Origin: Protonemura montana
Taxonomy: Eukaryota > Arthropoda > Insecta > Plecoptera > Nemouridae
Length of the DNA stretch: 64,000 nt
Direction of reading: 5' to 3'
Assembly (NCBI GenBank): GCA_947568835.1
Contig: OX387605.1
Location: 10,544,418 to 10,608,417, forward strand
Shown: positions 38,532 to 51,573 of the stretch, piece after piece
Layout of the letters: each line of letters begins with the position of its first letter
Position numbering within the stretch: position 1 is the stretch's first letter
The notes under the pieces: model-generated
Databases searched by the model: none
Told to the model about the DNA's origin: nothing
Seen by the model: only the letters and a program-made list of their open reading frames with translations
Program-made: the position numbers and the translations under genes

Positions 38532-41189
38532 TGAACATGAATTTATGTTTTTGCCGAACATGACAGGGCTTCGTTAACATGGGTGTAGATCCATTGTGGA
38601 TGAGAGTAGCTTATTAGGGTAGAAAAAAGAGATGCATGAACATTCATGAAAAGCAGGATATGTTTCAAATAACCATTTACTCTACATATTTGTAAATTAT
38701 GGTGAAAAAAAATAAGGACCTATATTGTGTCATTTTGTAATTTAGCATCAGTGCTGTTCTGTACCTGATCATAAGTGTGGAGGGATGCGTAGATCCAGAG
38801 TTTCGAACGACTGAGCGTTTCGTGTACACCCTGGGAATCCGATTATTTGATACGCGTGTCGCGCGCAAGAATTGCCTCACGCACTTCCGCGCATTATTGG
38901 CGATGACGATGCCTGTGAGTACCTACTAGCTAATGCCTGACAAAGCTATCGGCTTTTCGCGACTTCTCCATGCTTACAAGCCACCAGACAGACATCCTAC
39001 CACTGCCGGCACTGTCTACTTTAATTCTAGCAACCCACGATATAGCAAAGGGCCACTGGGCGCGCTACAAAATTGCAATTTCGTTCCGAAAAAGAGAAAA
39101 ATTGCAAGTTTTTTTTTCTTCAAAACAAACCTTGGGGTTATTTTTCTTTTAATAAGAAACCTATGTGATGAGTGAAGCGAACAGACCATCTTTGTGGTGT
39201 ACTATTTTTATTTTCTATTCTCGGAGCTATTCCATAGATCGGAGACGATGAAATGGTGTGGGTATTAGCTGCTCAATTCTGTAGAGTTTCTTGAATTCTA
39301 AGAATACTTACATGAGAGTCTGCTACCCTTTCCACACTTTTCTAATGGCCTCAGACTAGACCTGAAACCTGAGCCGTGCAAATACTTTATAGATCAGAGG
39401 ATATTCTCTTAAACCCAAAATCAAGGCAGAAAAATCATGTGGCCTAAGTGACACAAAATACTATTTTGGACATTTTTGAATTCCACGTTTCAATTGTTTG
39501 GGTCAAATTCAAGAGACCTGTGTTGTTAATTGAGATCAGTTTTTGACAAACAAAATGCGGGAAGACTAGTTGCGTTAATCCACATTTTAAAAATTCTTTT
39601 TCCAAAGTATCCAAGAAGCTGGAAATGCTGGGTGTAACCCTTTCACGAAAAAGCTCATGGAACCAGGCAACGCAGGAATGCAGCCTGGAGTCAGGCTGCA
39701 CCGCCTCCAAAGCCACCTCCAAACGACACAAAATTTCAAGTACAACCCGCTCATGAAATCACACGAAGATTATATGAGAGAAAACAGTCGATAAACTTAC
39801 TAAATGATTCGTCCGTTGTGGACGTGAGTCAAATAATACTTGAATGGGAAGGCACGCGTAACTGTTGAACTTTGTTGAACTCGCAAAATAACGCACTCGT
39901 TCAAAAACTCGTGTTTGTCTCAGACATGGGCTCCAATTTAATTGGCCTCGAACATTTGAAACCGCCTCCGAAACTGGCAGTCGACTGAAAACCAACTCCA
40001 TGTTGCACAGAGCAAATTCCAGAGAGATATCTGGGCTAAGTGTTCCTTTGGAACGATATGGGTTCTCACCTGCACCCAATCTGATCTGACCCCAACTCCT
40101 TAGCCACTAATTAAAAAATATCCGCAGCAAGCAGATGTAGCAAGAAGCCACAATGTACAGTGAAAATGAACTCAGGTTTACAAATGGAAACTGCATAGGC
40201 CAAGCTCGCGACCTTGGTCTTGGACCTTGGATCTTGGACTCTCCAAGGCGTCTCTCCTCTCACCTTCTGTGGCTACCTACCACCACTCCAACACACCAGC
40301 AAATCTTCTAACACTAGGTATGAGTCTTGGAGATCACCTGGTTTCTGTTCATCACTTGGCCCCGGAATTTTGTAGATTCTTTCCCGATTATTTCTTGCCC
40401 TTTTTTCACAGATCTTGTTTTACATCCATTTGCTACAGCCCCCACACCCTGCTCCTCCTCCTTTTTACGACAAAACACTATTAACTTTAACTTAACAAGC
40501 GCTCCAATCAGACTCAATCAGACTTTTACACATTCAGATTTCTCATTTTCAATCTAAAAAAGGGAACCTCCGTGGCCTTCATGCATTGAATTCACGGCCT
40601 AGCCACTTGTTTTCCTCTGGTGCTAAGATGAGCAAAAATAACTTCGAACATCACCATCGATGGTTGTTGTGTTTGCAAATTGCAGGACGAACAATCAGGA
40701 AAATCGTATACTTCTTTTTGAGACCATCGCATACCTGGCTAAATATCAGTTACAATACCGCTTGGAGCGTTTGGTGCCCCTGCTACGAGAGAATGCAGAA
40801 ACCGATTTATTTTTTATTCATAAACCAAAGAAGGTCGTTGAAAGTGAAAGAAGTGGCAATGTTAAGTAGTCCCGTGGGATCCTATTAGAATACTAATGCC
40901 GTGACATATTGGTAAACCTCTCACGTATCGGACATCATCGACTTCACACGTAGTCTTTTTTAATTTCCGCGAGGGTTCCATTTCCGCCAGCACTATAACA
41001 GAAGTATGCAGTTGTCAGGGGTTTTATTATTTAGAAGGAATTTTCCCGCGCAACAGAGACGACCGGGATGAATTCACTCATGCGTTGCACTTTCAGGAAA
41101 CAGCGTGTCAAGGGAATCTCCCAAATCAATAGAGATGCTACGATCAGAAACAAAATATTGACTAAGGTATAAACAGGGTCACCGGTTGC
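38532..41189. other. No confident gene; two coding-like minus-strand frames
   Basis: Minus-strand frames at 40079-39759 and 39731-39444 have less AT-rich codon use than their surroundings (for example LEVALEAVQPDSRLHSC) but match nothing I know and are separated by stops. Low-complexity CTTGG repeats occur near 40210-40240. Confidence 0.4.
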
Positions 41190-42612
41190 TCTGGATTTTT
41201 TTCAGTATTGCCCGTTTTATTCTTTGAATACTATTGTCTCTATTTGAAATTGGCGCCTTTGCTGCTGTGGGTCACTGCATTGTGGACAATTTTTGAATTC
41301 CATGGCGTTCAGGATAATTTATTCAAAAACAAATGACAGTGTAGCTGTCAAAATATTGTGGTCAAAAATTCTAATAATCTGTCTTCGAGAGATAAAATAA
41401 TTAAATTTAGGTTGAATCTACAATAAAAAAAAAATAAAACTTATTTAACACACGCCTGAAGACTTTGAATTTACAAAAAGTAGGCTATCATCTATGAGGT
41501 TGTGTGATCCCGTTTGAATTGTGTCAAAATTTTCCCTTGCCAGGATGTTTAAGATGAAATGATCGATTAAAAATTCAATCGAATCTCTGTATGAATGTCA
41601 AGTTTGGTCGTGCTCACAAATAATGTGCAAATAAAAACCATTTTCAGGCGTCTTCGCTGTGCATTTGTTTAGTTGAGTCCTTTTCATGTTTTGATCTGTA
41701 TTTGATTTTAAATTTGCCACAAGTGTTACTAGGGGTCACTGAATTGTGAAAACTCTGCGAGTTCCAAGGTGGGCAAGATATTTTATTGCAAAACAAATTA
41801 CGGTAACCGTCAAAAGATTGCTGTCAATAATTTAAAAATCCTTTTTTGAAGAGCAAAACTTGTTAAATACGTGTTACATATTTACTTAATATAATGAAAA
41901 CAGAATAATCACACACCAGAAAGACTTTATATTGACAAAAATGTATTTCCTACTTTTATTTAAAGGTGTGGTCTTGTTTAAAAGGTGTCAAAACCTTTCC
42001 TTACCAGCCTTTTTAAGATACAATTATCTATTGAAACCCGATCAAATCACCGTATAAATGTTTCTTTTGGTCGTGCTCACAAATAACGTGCAAATTAAAA
42101 CCATTTTCAGCCGCCTACATTGTAAATTATGTCGTGTGTTTTCTAGTTCCTTACAACCCATTCTCTGTATTTGAAATTGTCACTGCATCATGGAAACTCT
42201 ATGAATTTCAAGGTTGCCAAGATAATAATTTTGAAAAACAAATAACGTTAGCTGTCAAAAGATTGCCATTCATAATTTCTTCAAATGCTTCAAATCTTTC
42301 TTGGAGAGTAAAACTTGTTAAATACGTATCAAATCTCCACAAAGGCGCAAAATGATCAAAAGGTTGACGCGCAATCATTTATTAATTCAATCTCCTCAAA
42401 ATATTACAAAAAAACAATAGTCACATGCGCCAAGAGACTAAAAGTAAGTTTTTATTTTTATTCACTTTTCAGATCTCGTTTGAAAGGTGTCATCATCTTT
42501 CCTTGCCAGCCAGTTTTAGATAAAGTTTTAAATTAAAACTCCATTGAATCACCGAAAAGTGTCACATAAATTTATGCTTCGAAACAGTGTACAAATTAAA
42601 CCCATTTCCAGC
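41190..42612 (+). repeat. Three-unit tandem duplication, about 0.46 kb per unit
   Basis: Three diverged direct copies occupy about 41190-41650, 41651-42112 and 42113-42612. Anchors recur in order: GTCACTGCATTGTGGA / GTCACTGAATTGTGAA / GTCACTGCATCATGGA; GGTGTCAAAACCTTTCC-type segments near 41521, 41983 and 42486; and GTGCTCACAAATAA in the first two. Each unit ends with a pyrimidine-rich ACCATTTTCAG-type sequence. No frame is kept open across the units. Divergence is substantial, so the array is old. Confidence 0.8.
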
Positions 42613-45600
42613 CTTTTTCAACCGATTCCGAAAATTTCCATACGGGATAAAAATTCGCATGTGTAAAAAGCGAAATACCGACAACAACCATTACATCAAA
42701 ATTAAGGCTTTTATATAAGGTTAATAGTTTATCGAATAGCTATGAAAATATGCCTGTACAATTATTAAAATTATGTTTTCCTGTAAACACTAAATAAACA
42801 TATATAAGACAAAAACAGCGAATCACCTTTGCGTTTTCCGTCGTTATCATATGCGTAACATAAATTCAGTTCACTGTATTAAAACTAAGTTATTCTTCCC
42901 GACGGGGTAATAGGTCAAATAACCATCCCTTCGAGCCCCTGCGGGTGTTGTGCTAGTGATACTGGCCCTGTGCTGTGGAGTGCTGTTGCCCATGCAGACC
43001 TCAGCCGGGGAGCAATACACGCAGTAACTATAAGCACAAAGCCATGGCGAGCCAGCCCATGGTAAACCAGCCTCCGACTATACTTTATGCGAGCTTAAGT
43101 TTATGTGGAGCGGACCAAAGTGTGATAAATATTACACTTGTAGCCTCGTCCCGCGTCGCGACGCCGCACGACGCCGGTTGTCGCTTTGCCATGGCCGAGG
43201 AGCACATGGGTATCCGACGTCGCATCACTTGTCGCCGAGCATACCAATTAAAAAATTAATTAAAAATAAATGTATCGCATTCGTGAGCAATTGCCAGTTG
43301 TTATTAGATACACCGATAGCGTTCTTACTCGAGTCGCTATTTAGCGTTTTAGATAATAACACTGATAACATTGTGTTGTGTGGAAATAATCATGTGTACC
43401 TACCTAAGTGTGATCTTTAAACAAACGTGTTATGTGTTAGTCGCTTTGCATTCAGTTATTTGATAAATGTAATAAATTATATATCTATTAACTCCTAACC
43501 AATGGGTGTACATAAATGTGCATACAGGTAAACGCGATGATTAATTAATGGAATGACCTGGGTACTTATTACGTTAATTGATTATTAGGTGCCCATAATA
43601 ATTGGGGAGTGTGTTATTGTATCCAATGAATTAGACTGCGTGCAGCAATGTATATTATATATATGAATAGCACGGACGAAAAGTTTGCACCGAGCGGCAA
43701 ACGATCTGTCGGTATCGACTGTGGGGCAATTAGGTAGAAGAGTGGGAGTAGGAAGTGGGAAAAGTAGAGAGTGGGAAGAATATTATCTGTATGTGTCAGT
43801 AAATGTTCCATCAAACTTTAAGAGCATTACGCGAACCCGTATAAAACTTATACCAAGGAGTTTTTTTAGAGACTAGCGATAAAAAAGAAACTAATTTGTC
43901 ATCCTACCTTGAGATAAATGGAACCATTTGAGGTGGAAAATACAAAAGAAAACTTATTTAGATCAGTCAGCTATAAATGAACTTGTTCTTCTACAAATCT
44001 TTACGGACTTAAAAACCTATAATTGGGAAACCTGGCTCCTATAAGAAAATGTAAGTTTCCAGGCCAAATACAACTTTACTTTAACTGGTTGCTACGAATT
44101 AAGCAAATCCAGAACGATTAGATGTAAAGTGCACTAATTGATATTACTGGTCGCATTCGCGATAGATAGTCATTTGGGTGTTTTAAATATTCCCAAAAGA
44201 CATCATAAAAGATCGGTTTATTACCAGCTCAATAAACTAGTTTTATTACATTCCTATATTTGAAATGCTTAATCTAAAACTGCACTCTGGCTTCATTTTT
44301 AATCAAAAATTCAAATAAATTTCCTTCGTGAGTCTTTACGATTTGCTGGTTTCATGAAACCTCAGTAGCGGTGACCCATTTACTAGTAGTTGCCGATGAA
44401 ATAGGTAAACACAAATAATATATAGGTCGTCGCATTTGCAGCAAAGTAATAAAAATGTCAATGGTTTACACATCAATCAAACCACAACTCAAAACATCCA
44501 AGATGGCTATCACATATCAAGGCCACATATTACGTACCTTCTCAAAAACATAACAAAATGGACGCTCTACAGATCTCGTGAAACCCGAAAAGAGACGTGA
44601 ATGTATTGAAAAGGTACGACAAAAATAAGAAAGTCATATAACGTACACTTCCTTTGACGCCTGCAGCCAATAAACACTTATGAGAAGTGGTTGACTCGAG
44701 TTTACCCCTCCTAGTATTCCTTCGCTGACATCGCGAACAGGCCGTTGCAATTAACAGGTCGTTTACAAGCGAAAGACGTCGACGTACCGGGGACACGCTT
44801 TTCCAATTACACTCGATGTAGAATATGATGCCCCACAACGCGAGCTTCAAGCCATTTCCTAATTTAACGAGAACTCTCATGCACCTCACAATGGACAAGA
44901 AAAACAAGGCGAGAATATAAACTTCTTGCGACGTAGAGCTACCTTATATGTTATTCTGGGAATAACATCATCTGGGAATGCAAACTTACAATTAAAATTA
45001 GTTTTGCAAGAATTTTTTTACACTGTCTTGAACGATGGAGTACATCTTTGTAGTGTGAACATCAAATTCCTTTACTTACTACAATTAATATTTATAATCC
45101 TTCGTGGTGTGTAATAAACAGATAGAATTATGGGTTTGTTTACATGTGCGATGAATATAGCGCATAGGTGAAGTTTATTGTGTGACTGGTCTCTTAGTTT
45201 ATAAGCATGGTCACACTCGACTAATATTTGCTTTGGGAATGAATATACACCGGCGACGAAGGAAACTCACAAGCCGTAACGGGCAGAGCAAACGCCCGCC
45301 CTAAGTTAATGGCTTGCCACTTAAATCATCTTTTATACGAGAAAAAAAAATAATAAGAAAGATGCTTGTTTAAGTGAAATGAATTGCACTCGAGTTGAGA
45401 AGGGGTTGGTGCTTTAGGTGTATACCTAACCTCACTAAGACGATGAGCCACGATACTTTTACACACAAAGATGATCCAATGTTTGCATGAGGCCTTTTGA
45501 GCGCTGCAAGATTGCACATATAGCATCAGTCTTTGCTATGCCACGCGGCTGTAGTCAAATTGTATTGTGTAAATTGAAACTGATCAAAGAGAGATTAAAT

Positions 45601-47799
45601 ATTGGCCCAGCGAATATTAATTCAGCATCAAGCCGCCAGATATGTTTTATACGCCTCGCGATGGTGGCGGTTATATTTAAATGAGTAATTGCACCCTAGT
45701 TATATATCTAGTATGGTGGCGAAACGATAAGATTTGCGCTAGTGTTAAGAAAAGTTTTGCCATTTCCCTGAGTCGACAGTATCACTTTCCTGTTTCATCT
45801 TGTGATATATATGTAATTATTTCAAAGCTCACAATTTTCAGTGCAAGAAAGCCTGTCATACAGTTTGGCTCTTATGATTTATGATAAAAAATGTACTACT
45901 TCTCTTTAATACGTAAAAGATTACCATATTTTGCCCATAAACCTGGCGCTGCTCTGCCACCGTTGTAGACACCGGGATGTTGAGAGGGCTTTTGGGATTG
46001 TAGAATTGAAATTATTATCATTTCTGCTAAGAAGCTCCCAGCCTCGAGAAGAGCAGCGAGACATTGTCAGAACAAAGGCGGATTTAAAGATTTCAAACAG
46101 TACCTACATCCAATGTGTATTGTAGGTACTATTTCTCTTGAAAATAATGTATACGGATAGTGTAAAGTAGGTAAACGTTGTTATGTACCTATACCACACA
46201 CATATATTCACTCTCAGGTGGGTACAGATCAGTAATGCATTGTTATTTCAGATTCAAGGTATGAGTACCTAGGTATCTACCTATGTTCCACTCATTTGAT
46301 AGTATCATGCAATCTCTGACTTTGCATAATATATAGTACACTTGCACCAAAGGCAACTATAAATTCATAAATAATGTCTAGATTGCTTATTAATAGTCAA
46401 TTTCCATATGACGACCTGAACAGATTTCTATAAATATGAATTAGAATACAATTAATAATGATAATCAGTAATGTATGACAAGCATTCAGCGAGACTCGCA
46501 TACAAATCACCGTGGATAACAACTCTTTTGTCGTTGGTTCATAAGTTATAGAAAAATAAATGAACGCTGAGCGTTAAAAGGCGCAAAGCTCACATCATCT
46601 CCATTAATTGTTGTAAGTAAAAAAAAATACATTGTTACACCAAAAAATTTAACGAGGCCACCGACAGGGTGAGTTTATATAGCATCATTAAAATAAACAT
46701 TATCCTCTTGTGCATATCTCACAAGACCTTCTGCCCAAGAATTCTTTACTCCTTGGAAAAACTTGGAAAAGTCTCTGTTTCACCACAGATCATAACATTA
46801 GATCTTCGTTAGATACCTACACTCTCCGTAATCTGCCAATGGTAATATGGTGTGCAGTCGCTCGGCTAATCGATCCTGCATTTTTTCTCTTTTACATTTG
46901 CCATATGTATGTAATTGGAATATTACATCAGCGTCGCAGTGTATTTTCGGGAAAACTTTTTCCCATAGAGATAAAGTTAGAAGGCAAAAGAAGCAATGTA
47001 TAGTAGTTTGATTTATCAAAAACTGTTTCGAGCAGAACAAAATTTTAATCGCGAATTTATTGACTGGAAAACTTGATTTTAATTTGGCTGTATGTAAGAT
47101 AGCAATATAAGTATTACGTACACGGTGGTAAATATATTACCTATAAGTTTTCCATTCTGATGTACTTAGTATCTGACGTCCCTCATTGCCCTTTTTAAGT
47201 CATATCTTTCGCAGCCACGTTGCGAAAGGAGTACCTACGTATGATTTCATATTGCTCCTTAATAAATTGCTGTAATTGAGTGGGTAAAAACTATAATACC
47301 CTTGGTAATACCTGCCTTGGGTTTGAACAAGGCTGAATGCCCTGCAGGTAAAAACAAAGTAATAAACTAGTATTCAACTAGTACTTGAAACCGTCTAGTT
47401 TCTACTGAGACACGTATATGTACACACACGTTTTGTCTTTTTATTCCGCTTATATTTTTTTATTCCCTGAATGACCTTTCAAATTAATAGAAATGTATAC
47501 TTTATGGTGGTGGAAAATGACACAGCGACGTATAGAAAATACTGCTTTCGAAATATCCGCCATTCGAATAGTATTGAAAATGAGGTGTATAAAATAAACT
47601 TATGCCGTCTCAACGGCGCCAAGTTTTACCCTTAATACCCTTCAATACCCTTAACAGTTTGATAACTGTTTTGATAACTTTTTGATAAAAGTCCTGAAGA
47701 TTTCGGCGCCAACTCCAACGAAGTGTCCATTTTTTAGGTCCTTTAAAGAACCACAAGACAATCTCAAGTCACAAGTCAAGAGCAAGTACGATACTCACA
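42613..47799. other. No confident gene
   Basis: Apart from the GC island at 42.92-43.25 kb, the sequence is AT-rich with short chance frames. Repeated TAGGTACCTAC-like text occurs near 46100-46300. Confidence 0.5.
42932..43024 (+). other. Signal-peptide-like segment without a start codon
   Basis: In a GC-richer island, 31 codons read RAPAGVVLVILALCCGVLLP, then MQTSAGEQYTQ before a TAA at 43025. The hydrophobic core followed by TSAG is what a secretory signal with a cleavage site looks like. No in-frame ATG precedes it, but a possible 3' splice site (GTGCTAG, ending near 42955) and a possible donor (CA|GTAACT at 43023) exist. It could be an exon of a secreted protein whose first codons lie upstream. 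It could equally be chance. Confidence 0.2.
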
Positions 47800-48590
47800 C
47801 AACATAACGCTACTGTTAAACTGTCTTCACCGAAAGGTTTGGCGTGTTGGTAACACCGGTTCTCATGAGATCACCGAAGTTAAGCAACACTGCGCTGAGT
47901 CAGGTATTGAATGGGTGACCATCATACACATGGCCAGTTCTGTTTGGGAGTGAGGCTGGAGGGATGCAAGTTAGGACAGCAACTGTATTCGCCTTGCTTA
48001 TAGACTACTCAACGGCATGGATTTGTGGAGGAATCCTGCTGTTCCAGATGTACCGTCCTTCGGAAGGGACGTTAAGTCGGTGGTCCCCAAGGTGCTCTTC
48101 GACAGAAGAGAGCTACGTGCCGGCACCGGGTTTCCTCTTCTCCCTTCCAGGCTAGATTAGGTTCATCAGCATCCTCATCATCAACATCTCATTCACCGAC
48201 GCCATTAGACCAGTACCGCAGGGCCAGTTGTCAAAACAGTGCGTCGTTAAACACCACAAATCAGACTGTCTTCGTAAAAATGGCCGCCAAATTACTACTT
48301 AACTGACAAAACTACGGATGCTAATAGGTGGAGTCATCGCCGTTTGAAGTGGGCAGTTTTTTCATTTCGTTATTTCTCGCATATTACTCGCATTTGAGAC
48401 TGATTTAAGCAAAATTTATTTCTAACAATGCTAAACCTAACGATTGATTTACATTTATCGATATTTTAAATTGTAACTATTTAATTCTAGAGGTAAGTTA
48501 AAAAGGACGACCGTGAGCGCCATCGGGTGTCATCCTCCGTTCCCACGTGTTGCCGACTCGTTTGTTCAGCAGAAAGTTCTACCTAATCCC
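47800..48590 (+). repeat. Dispersed repeat of unknown family, copy 2, split by SINE copy B
   Basis: The left piece (about 47808-47828) and the right piece (48265 to about 48590) together align with the repeat at 15.13-15.48 kb. The 5S-derived SINE and its target duplication account for the gap. The repeat is therefore older than the SINE insertion. It may continue downstream past 48590, where similarity fades. Confidence 0.65.
47829..48264 (+). repeat. 5S rRNA-derived SINE, copy B, with target-site duplication
   Basis: The 5S-like head is at 47852-47921 (TAACACCGGTTCTCATGAGA, then CACCGAAGTTAAGCAACA and ATGGGTGACC). The body ends GCGTCGTTAAACACCACAAA. The 9-base sequence ACTGTCTTC stands immediately before (47820-47828) and after (48265-48273), which fits a target-site duplication and fixes the ends. 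The copy is inserted into an older dispersed repeat whose two halves flank it. Confidence 0.9.
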
Positions 48591-50499
48591 TTACGGTTTT
48601 ACTTTGAAACGCAACGGACCGGATACGCAAAGCAGATTTTAAGTCAACACCCATAACTTTGGGGGCAAAGTTGTTATCACTATCGTAACAACCCTTAAAA
48701 ATCTGGAAAAGTTGTCTGTGATTGGCTGATCATCTTAAACTCCCCGGTTCAATTTAAACTCTCCATTGTGAACCGTGGTATTGGTGGGTGGTAATAGGAA
48801 AAGAACGCGAGCCTATTGCAACCTCTGCAGATAAAAGAAATGTCATCAAAACAAAGACAAGCGGCAGCAAAGTGATATTTAAAAAGACGAAAAAAACCAA
48901 GCATTAAAAGAAGATCATAATTTTTCGCAGAAGACACACTGCCGGGGCATTACGTCAACGAAACACTGGCGAAATTGCGGACATTTTGGTGGTAGAAATA
49001 TTTGAATATTTTCATCAAGTTAATAATTTTCTCGAGATGTTTCACGGTTTTACCGTTTAAGGACAAAACTTATTAAAGAAGTTCATTACAGCCTCGGCCG
49101 TCGACGTCTGTGAAGGATTATGAAGTATAAAAACAGAAAAGCAAAAAAAAAAAAGAGTTTTTTGCTTAATTACGTTACGTAACTTTTAATGGAAGATTTT
49201 CGTATGAGAAGGACATTTTCTGCAAGATGGCTGGAACAAAAACATAAAGAGGAAAAACTGGAAATTGTGTTTGCTCAAATTTTGGCGTCGTAGATTGGTT
49301 AAGGTAGCTTAGCACTGGAAGAAGAAATACGCTATGTGATCCTATTTCCCTTTACGAACTATTGAAGAAAAATCCCATGAATATAAAATCACTGTAGAAA
49401 TTCTCGAAAAAATGACAATCCAATTTTGTAGTGCTTATATAAAAATTGTATCAGTTCTAGTAAAGCGCACATGTTCGATTTATAGCCTTCTTCACTAATT
49501 AAGCTACTCCCTTTCTCCCTTTATTTATGCATTTCACGACCAACATGAGAGGTTAACACCATCCAGTGGAGTTGTCCTGTTGGAAAACAAGTCGCCAGGA
49601 TCCAGCTTTCCCACTAACTCATCGCATGAAAACTCTGTCAGCTTTTTGAACACATTTTAGAATACCATACACCACACTACCATTCAAGTATGTAACACAC
49701 AAAGAATTCGTGAAATTCGAGAAATTGTGAACTCGGTGCAGGTGCTATCACAGTGCTGTTCTTGCTTTGCAAGCCATGGTCTAGCCGTCGTACTTAATAT
49801 CAGCTGCCGGCGATTGCCATTTTGACAAAATATTTACAAACACAGTTATTACCTTTCGTTTAAAAAAATATATATATAATAGGTGCGATATTCATTTATG
49901 TGGCGGAATGCACAGCGTGTGACTGAGTTGGGATGAAATGAGAATACACTAGACGGGGTACAAACAAAACGCGTTTGGCCAGAAATACAATTCCCGAGTG
50001 AGGTGTGAACAGAACTCGTCTCAAGCATTTGATGTGGTTTGTTATGGAACAAAATGCATGGATTTCGGATTTCGGCTGGCCTACGCAAATGCCATTGCAT
50101 ATTGATATTACTTATGGGGTACACCCTCGTTTCCTTCCTAAAAAAAATCACAACCTACAGAATACCCAGGTTGATAATATTTAAACTGATATTAGAAAAT
50201 ATTACTTGGGTCAGATAAGATAGTGATTTTTTTAAATCTATATTGGAAATCTAACACAACAGTCAACATATCATGGATTCTTTGTAATATCGTTCACTGT
50301 CAGTTCCGTCCACAATGACAAATATACTTTTTAATATGATAGCTGGGTAGGAAACATCTAAAAACACAAAATATCAACTGGTGGATTAATTCGACATACC
50401 AAAACCAAAGATACCTAAGATAGCTCCCCAAAATACTTATGGTGCTTCTGTATTCCGGCATTGGTACGACCAGCTCAGCAGAATGCTCGCTGATGCCAT

Positions 50500-50745
50500 C
50501 TATGAAATAGCCGAGCATCTAACGTTAGCAGCTCCACATTCCAGACTATTCCAGGCATTCAAGTCTGGTAAGGATATTTGTTTCACAAAGCGTCCATTTT
50601 CAAATTCTTCGTCGCCACTGGCTGCATATTCAAGACGACATTGTGTGGAAGACAGGCTATCATGCTTCACTAAGCCAGTAAATACATTATTACCATATTG
50701 CACTTTAACGGCGGGTTCTACGCTGGCAAAGGAATGAACAAGCCG
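50500..50745 (-). CDS. Possible terminal coding exon, unrecognised
   Basis: The minus strand has an open frame from about 50745 to a stop ending at 50500, preceded by TTAAAGATAG, which could be a 3' splice site. The peptide is of ordinary composition with acidic and aromatic residues (LEYAASGDEEFENGRFVKQI, then SLPDLNAWNS) and ends with a cysteine-containing LECGAANVRC. There is no ATG at its head, so it would have to be an internal or last exon. The plus-strand 84-codon frame over the same bases begins with ATG but looks less protein-like. No homologue comes to mind. Confidence 0.25.
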   Translation of the reverse strand, partial: RLVHSFASVEPAVKVQYGNNVFTGLVKHDSLSSTQCRLEYAASGDEEFENGRFVKQISLPDLNAWNSLECGAANVRCSAIS

Positions 50746-51149
50746 CTATCTTTAATATTAAGTCCCAGGGGGTGGAGATCATAAGGTAACTAGGAAGCGT
50801 CATGTGTGGTAAGCCCATAAAAATATGCTTCGCCATAGCAGCGCGGATATTATAACATAAAGTGGCATAAGCTTTACAAGATGTGACGTGACGAAAGAAA
50901 AGATGTTGTCCCTTTACTTCGGAAAAAGAATAACGAGATTCTAGAAAAATGCTTTCATAAGAAATTACTTTTTTATTGTTAGGTATAAATAAATCGATGT
51001 TAGTGATAATAGAGAAAAAAAAAAAACATAGACTTACAATGAACGAATAGTTTTCATGTAGGCCTGAAAATATATGTTTGACTGGGAAAGAAAGAAATTG
51101 AACGGTGGTAACTTGTGACCTGTAGGTGAATATTAGATATTTATTTATT

Positions 51150-51573
51150 TGTGGTGTTTAACGACGCACTGTTTTGACATCTGGCCATGCGGCACTGGTC
51201 TAATGGCGTCGGTGAATGAGTGGATGATGATGAGGATGATGATGAACCGAACCTGGCCTAGAAGGGAGGAGGGGAAACCCGGTGCCGGCACGTAGCCTAC
51301 TCCTGTCGAAGAGCACCAAGGGGACCACCGGCTTAACGTCCCTTCCGAAGGACGGTACAACTCAAACAGCAGGATTTCCCCACAAATCCATGCTGTCGAG
51401 AGGTTGATAATCAAGGCGAATGAAGTTTCTGTACTAACTTTCACTGCTCTAACCTCTCTCCCGAACAGAACTGGTCATGTGTATGATGGTCACCCATCCA
51501 ATACCTGACTCAGCGCAGTGTTGCTTAACTTCGGTGATCTAATGAGAACCGGTGTTTCCAACACGTCAAATCG
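51150..51573 (-). repeat. 5S rRNA-derived SINE, copy C
   Basis: Minus-strand copy with the 5S-like head at 51556-51486 and the 3' end GCGTCGTTAAACACCACAAA at its low-coordinate side, followed by an AAATAAATAAATA tail. It is nearly the same as copy D over its whole length. A short GATGAT expansion lies inside the body. The 99-codon frame across it is a by-product of the repeat. Confidence 0.88.

Noticed and set aside
44542-44907. 121-codon minus-strand frame
   Set aside because: No motif, unusual Cys and Leu content, no splice or start context.
47964-48155. 63-codon frame with a protein-like sequence, echoed by the 99-codon frame at 51145-51444
   Set aside because: Both frames lie inside 5S-derived SINE copies. 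Their shared peptide (STAWICG and so on) reflects repeat identity, not a conserved gene.
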